DNA from: Pancytospora philotis
Taxonomy: Eukaryota; Microsporidia
Direction of reading: 5' to 3'
Assembly: GCA_023647555.1 (NCBI GenBank)
Contig: JALRLY010000248.1
Coordinates: 1 to 43,883 of the forward strand
Length of the DNA: 43,883 nt
The position numbers were made by a program, and so were the translations under genes. Positions 41,556 to 43,883 of this stretch are shown one piece after another (the first letter of the stretch is position 1; the number at the start of each line of letters is the position of its first letter). Under the pieces are notes generated by a model, which saw only the letters and a program-made list of their open reading frames with translations, was not told where the DNA came from and did not search any database.

Positions 41556-42253
41556 ATTTGACAATTTGGCTGACGTGTCCTAATTGTGCTACGTGATCTT
41601 GCGCACCGTGCGCAGGAATGCAAAAAGACACCGTTCCAGCGCTGGTGCCGACGGGCTGGCGCCCAGGTCGCTCGCAGGCCAGTGCTCCCCAGGGCCATCA
41701 GCGAATCTGATGCGCAGATTTATCGATGTGCCCGGATCTACGCCCACGGACTAGGCACTCAGGCGTAGAACGGTCCGGCTTTGTACACGCTTTTTAAACG
41801 GTGGTGTCTCACCCACTTTTGCGCTTAGGAGCATCTGGTTTGAACTTGTATTCACGGCGCTTCGCCTTCATAGTCGCACTCTACCTTCTAGCTGCGGTTA
41901 CTTTCGCAAAGATATGATAAAACGTTTACGAGCAAGTTGCTCAACAGGTATTCTGTTGCAATCCTGGTACAGCGCCAGAGCGGTGCAGACTTTACCCTGC
42001 TTCCCGCCGCACGTACATGCGAGATTCAGTTTCACCGTCCTGTCATCCGAGCAGTTTTTGGCAAAATTTTGCGCGCGCATCTGCGATCTGATTATCAATT
42101 CATTTCTCATTTATCTTGCTGATCGGCCATGTGATATGAAATATGCTGTCAGTCGCGGCGCCAACTACGCGCTCGGCGATATGCACGCGCGTGCGTCTGA
42201 CCGCGCGGCCTTGCAATTCCCCTCCACATGATGGGCACAAAGTTAAATCTTGT

Positions 42254-42335
42254 CTCTCAATAGCTCAGTGGCAGAGCAGTTGACTGTAGAATTGTAGGTA
42301 TCAACGGGTCGCTGGTTCGACTCCGGCTTGGGAGA
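42254..42335 (+). tRNA. tRNA-Tyr (anticodon GTA) with 10-nt intron
   Basis: The acceptor CTCTCAA (42254-42260) pairs with TTGGGAG (42328-42334), including the C1-G72 pair characteristic of eukaryotic tRNA-Tyr; the discriminator is A at 42335. The D arm is GCTC-AGTGGCA-GAGC. The anticodon stem is GTTGA (42279-42283) with TCAAC (42301-42305). Between them CTGTAG-[AATTGTAGGT]-A gives a GTA anticodon (42286-42288) and a 10-base intron at 42290-42299, in the canonical 37/38 position. The T arm is GCTGG-TTCGACT-CCGGC. TTTTT at 42336-42340 terminates transcription. Confidence 0.93.
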
Positions 42336-42376
42336 TTTTTGTCTGCGCCACAGCCGTGCTTGGCAGTCTGAAACAA

Positions 42377-42386
42377 GAAAAATTTA
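42377..42386 (+). promoter_or_regulatory. AAATTT element of the RNF121-like gene
   Basis: GAAAAATTTACG lies about 32 bases before the ATG at 42418, the widest spacing among the clear cases, and just after the tRNA-Tyr terminator. Confidence 0.45.
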
Positions 42387-42417
42387 CGGCTTGTAACAAA
42401 CGCACATCAACAGCCCC

Positions 42418-43311
42418 ATGAGCGAAGCCGTTCGGGAGGGCGCGGCCGCGGTCGAACAGCACGCTGTCGCAGAAGTGCCGACCATCGTAGTCACGCGCTA
42501 CATCTTCCTCGAGAAGCCCACGACGCTCGCTGACGTGGCCCCGTTCGTCGCTGTATTTTTTATCTACGGGCTCGTCATACAGATCATGCTGGCGTTTTGG
42601 AAGCGCCTGCACCCGCGCACGCACAGCGTCTTCCAGCTCGTCGCGGTGCTCGGCTTCCCGCCGCTGACGCTCATGCTCGTGGACGACCGCGTCTTCTTCT
42701 GCGTCTGGCTGTTCTTCCTGGCCGTGATGCTGTTCTATTTGAAGAAGGTAATTATGGGGTCGATGACGAGCGAGATGCCGCGGCAGGTGTACGCCGCGTT
42801 CCGGACGCTCTTCCTGGCCTCCAACGCGTTCATCGTCATTGGGCAGCTGCTCACGGTCCTCGCGTTCATGCTCGCGCCGCAGCAGGTGTTCAAGACGATC
42901 TGCGTGCTGCTCTACTCGCTGTACATCGCCGTGATGGCGCGCGAGGTGGTGCTCAACCTCAGCCAGATCATGGCGGTCAAGACGGGCTTCTTCTCGAAGG
43001 ACGGGCTGCCCGCCGTGCGCGAGAACCTGGCGGCCTGCATGATCTGCACCGGCTCGCTGGAGAACGCGAGCCACATCACCACGCTGCACTGCGGGCACAA
43101 CTTCCACAGCGACTGCATCCGCGGCTGGTGCATCATCGGCCAGAACCGGTTCTGCCCGTACTGCAAGCACGGCGTCGACAGCTCGTTCTTCGCGCAGGAC
43201 ACGTTCGACAAGGTGGACATGCCCTTCAAGCCGCTCATGAACTTCCTGCGCTCGGGGATCACGCTCTTCATCATTATATACTGCATCTTCACCTGGAAGA
43301 CGCGCAACTGA
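42418..43311 (+). CDS. Multi-pass membrane RING E3 ligase, RNF121/RNF175-like
   Basis: The 297-residue protein has five or six membrane segments (about residues 39-60, 70-90, 92-110, 130-150, 155-175 and 278-292). A C-terminal RING domain starts at C207: C-x2-C, C-G-H-N-F-H-x2-C, then IRGWCIIGQNRFCPYCKHGVD. The HxxCIRGWCIxGxxxxCPYCKxxVD stretch is the hallmark of the RNF121 family of ER/Golgi ubiquitin ligases, which act in quality control of membrane proteins. All eight metal ligands (C3H2C3) are present, so it should be active. The start is an ATG after the AAATTT element. It directly follows tRNA-Tyr with about 80 bases between them. Confidence 0.88.
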   Translation: MSEAVREGAAAVEQHAVAEVPTIVVTRYIFLEKPTTLADVAPFVAVFFIYGLVIQIMLAFWKRLHPRTHSVFQLVAVLGFPPLTLMLVDDRVFFCVWLFFLAVMLFYLKKVIMGSMTSEMPRQVYAAFRTLFLASNAFIVIGQLLTVLAFMLAPQQVFKTICVLLYSLYIAVMAREVVLNLSQIMAVKTGFFSKDGLPAVRENLAACMICTGSLENASHITTLHCGHNFHSDCIRGWCIIGQNRFCPYCKHGVDSSFFAQDTFDKVDMPFKPLMNFLRSGITLFIIIYCIFTWKTRN

Positions 43312-43583
43312 TGCAGCGGGGCATAGAAGGCTATTACTATGCGCCTGCATCGTCTATTAAACTATGCTAGAGCCATCCTGTTTTCACTGCACTATGGTGT
43401 TCCTGCCACTGTGTGCTTCTATGGCCTGTATGCTCATTCGAATGGTGCTCCGTTTATCACTGCACGACTGCTTTAGACAGGGCCACAAGCCACCAGTTTT
43501 CATGGCCCTCAATTGATCATTTAGTTACATCACCAATCACTAATCTCCTTTCGCCTTTTTTGGCAGCTCGGACGGGCGCCCCC

Positions 43584-43868
43584 ATGACAGCGGACAAGGC
43601 ACTAAGCAAGAAGAGCGAGAAGATCGTGTACGAGGACATCCCCATGAACATTCCCGAGGCGGCCGTCAAGCTCGACAAGCTGGCGGACGGCTTCAAGCTC
43701 AGCATCATCCACACGGAGTCGTCGCACAAGGAGGGCGTCAAGTCCGAGTACTGCTACAAGTACGCGTACATGCAGAGGCTCGGCAGGCCGGTCAGGGACG
43801 TCACCGGCGGGTTCAACTCCGCGGGCAAGTACGAGGTGGACATTGAGTACGCGGACAAGGACAAGTAA
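43584..43868 (+). CDS. Small hypothetical protein, about 94 residues
   Basis: The longer frame opens with GTG and is low-complexity. The first convincing start is the ATG at 43584 (MTADKALSKKSEK), giving 94 residues. The protein is rich in Lys, Glu and Asp, lacks cysteine pairs and membrane segments, and ends in an acidic-basic ADKDK. Two segments look globular: IPEAAVKLDKLADGFKLSII and YKYAYMQRLGRPVRDVTGG. I do not recognise a family. A CCTTTTTTGGC stretch lies about 25 bases upstream. The coding is GC-rich and the stop TAA (43866-43868) lies just before the window end, so a real gene is likely. Confidence 0.6.
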   Translation: MTADKALSKKSEKIVYEDIPMNIPEAAVKLDKLADGFKLSIIHTESSHKEGVKSEYCYKYAYMQRLGRPVRDVTGGFNSAGKYEVDIEYADKDK

Positions 43869-43883
43869 ATTCGATCTCACTGA

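Larger units (their letters stand above)
41273..42253. other. Long intergenic region between bZIP and tRNA-Tyr
   Basis: Apart from the candidate RNA at 41400-41555 there is a second GC-rich part (about 41590-41795). It holds a TTGCGCACCGTGCGCAG hairpin near 41603-41619 and ends in a run of T at about 41789-41794, so a second RNA is possible. Between 41900 and 42240 two overlapping frames (105 residues plus strand, 70 minus strand) are open but have no recognisable features. A GGCAAAATTTTGCGC at about 42060-42074 looks like the start-proximal motif but no gene follows it clearly. Confidence 0.4.

Noticed and set aside
41898..42231. Overlapping frames of 105 (plus) and 70 (minus) residues
   Set aside because: Neither has a recognisable domain or a clear start motif. 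The CTCGGKQGKVC segment of the minus frame looked like a cysteine motif but could not be assigned.
1..43883. CRISPR arrays, insertion sequences, transposons and rRNA genes
   Set aside because: I looked for regularly spaced repeats, transposase-like ORFs with terminal inverted repeats and rRNA sequence and saw none. All repeats found are short two- or three-copy arrays.

Overview
The window looks like a compact, gene-dense eukaryotic genome, most probably a microsporidian or a close relative. About 39 protein-coding genes (two of them doubtful), one decayed gene and two tRNAs lie on both strands in 43.9 kb. I see no spliceosomal introns. Many products are shortened, divergent versions of core eukaryotic proteins: eL18, eL21, uS4, RPA2, MCM5, Rpb10, Nup54/57, Brr6, DPH4, QTRT1 and a myosin regulatory light chain. 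An AAATTT-type motif (A3-6 T3-6, often followed by GC) sits just upstream of most start codons, which matches a start-proximal signal reported for microsporidia. Many stop codons lie inside, or touch, an AATAAA. Coding DNA is GC-rich and spacers are AT-rich. No polar-tube or spore-wall marker is present, so genus and species cannot be given. Several start codons were moved inward from the longest open frame because the first in-frame ATG follows the AAATTT motif or opens a signal peptide.

Layout. 0-9.9 kb: a partial secreted protein, DPH4, eL18, two unknowns, a six-pass membrane protein, a WD40 protein, a secreted ricin-B-like protein, a small secreted or membrane ORF, Brr6, eL21 and an Sm protein. 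10.1-13.9 kb: two divergent secreted paralogues (family C), one with five PPxY motifs. 14.3-19.1 kb: uS4, a PITP with a large insertion, and two secreted unknowns (D, E). 19.9-24.0 kb: a DDX60-like Ski2-type helicase. 24.2-33.1 kb: an accessory island with four intact members and one relic of a secreted family (A), a tandem pair of a second secreted family (B), and RPA2 in the middle. 33.3-43.9 kb: mainly housekeeping genes (MCM5, tRNA-Val, myosin light chain, Rpb10, Nup54/57, QTRT1, a degenerate Rho-like GTPase, a bZIP protein, a structured spacer that may encode an ncRNA, tRNA-Tyr with a 10-nt intron, an RNF121-like E3 and a small unknown).

Most notable: about one third of the proteins have predicted signal peptides and no recognised domain, as expected for host-exposed proteins of an intracellular parasite. 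In family A the signal peptide is followed directly by a basic, usually bipartite, nuclear-localisation-like cluster. Family C member 1 carries a PPxY array and protein E carries a KVRFS motif; both are known short ligands of host WW domains and protein phosphatase 1. These functional readings are inference. The gene family relationships and motifs are visible in the sequence. Domain calls were made by eye, without database searches.
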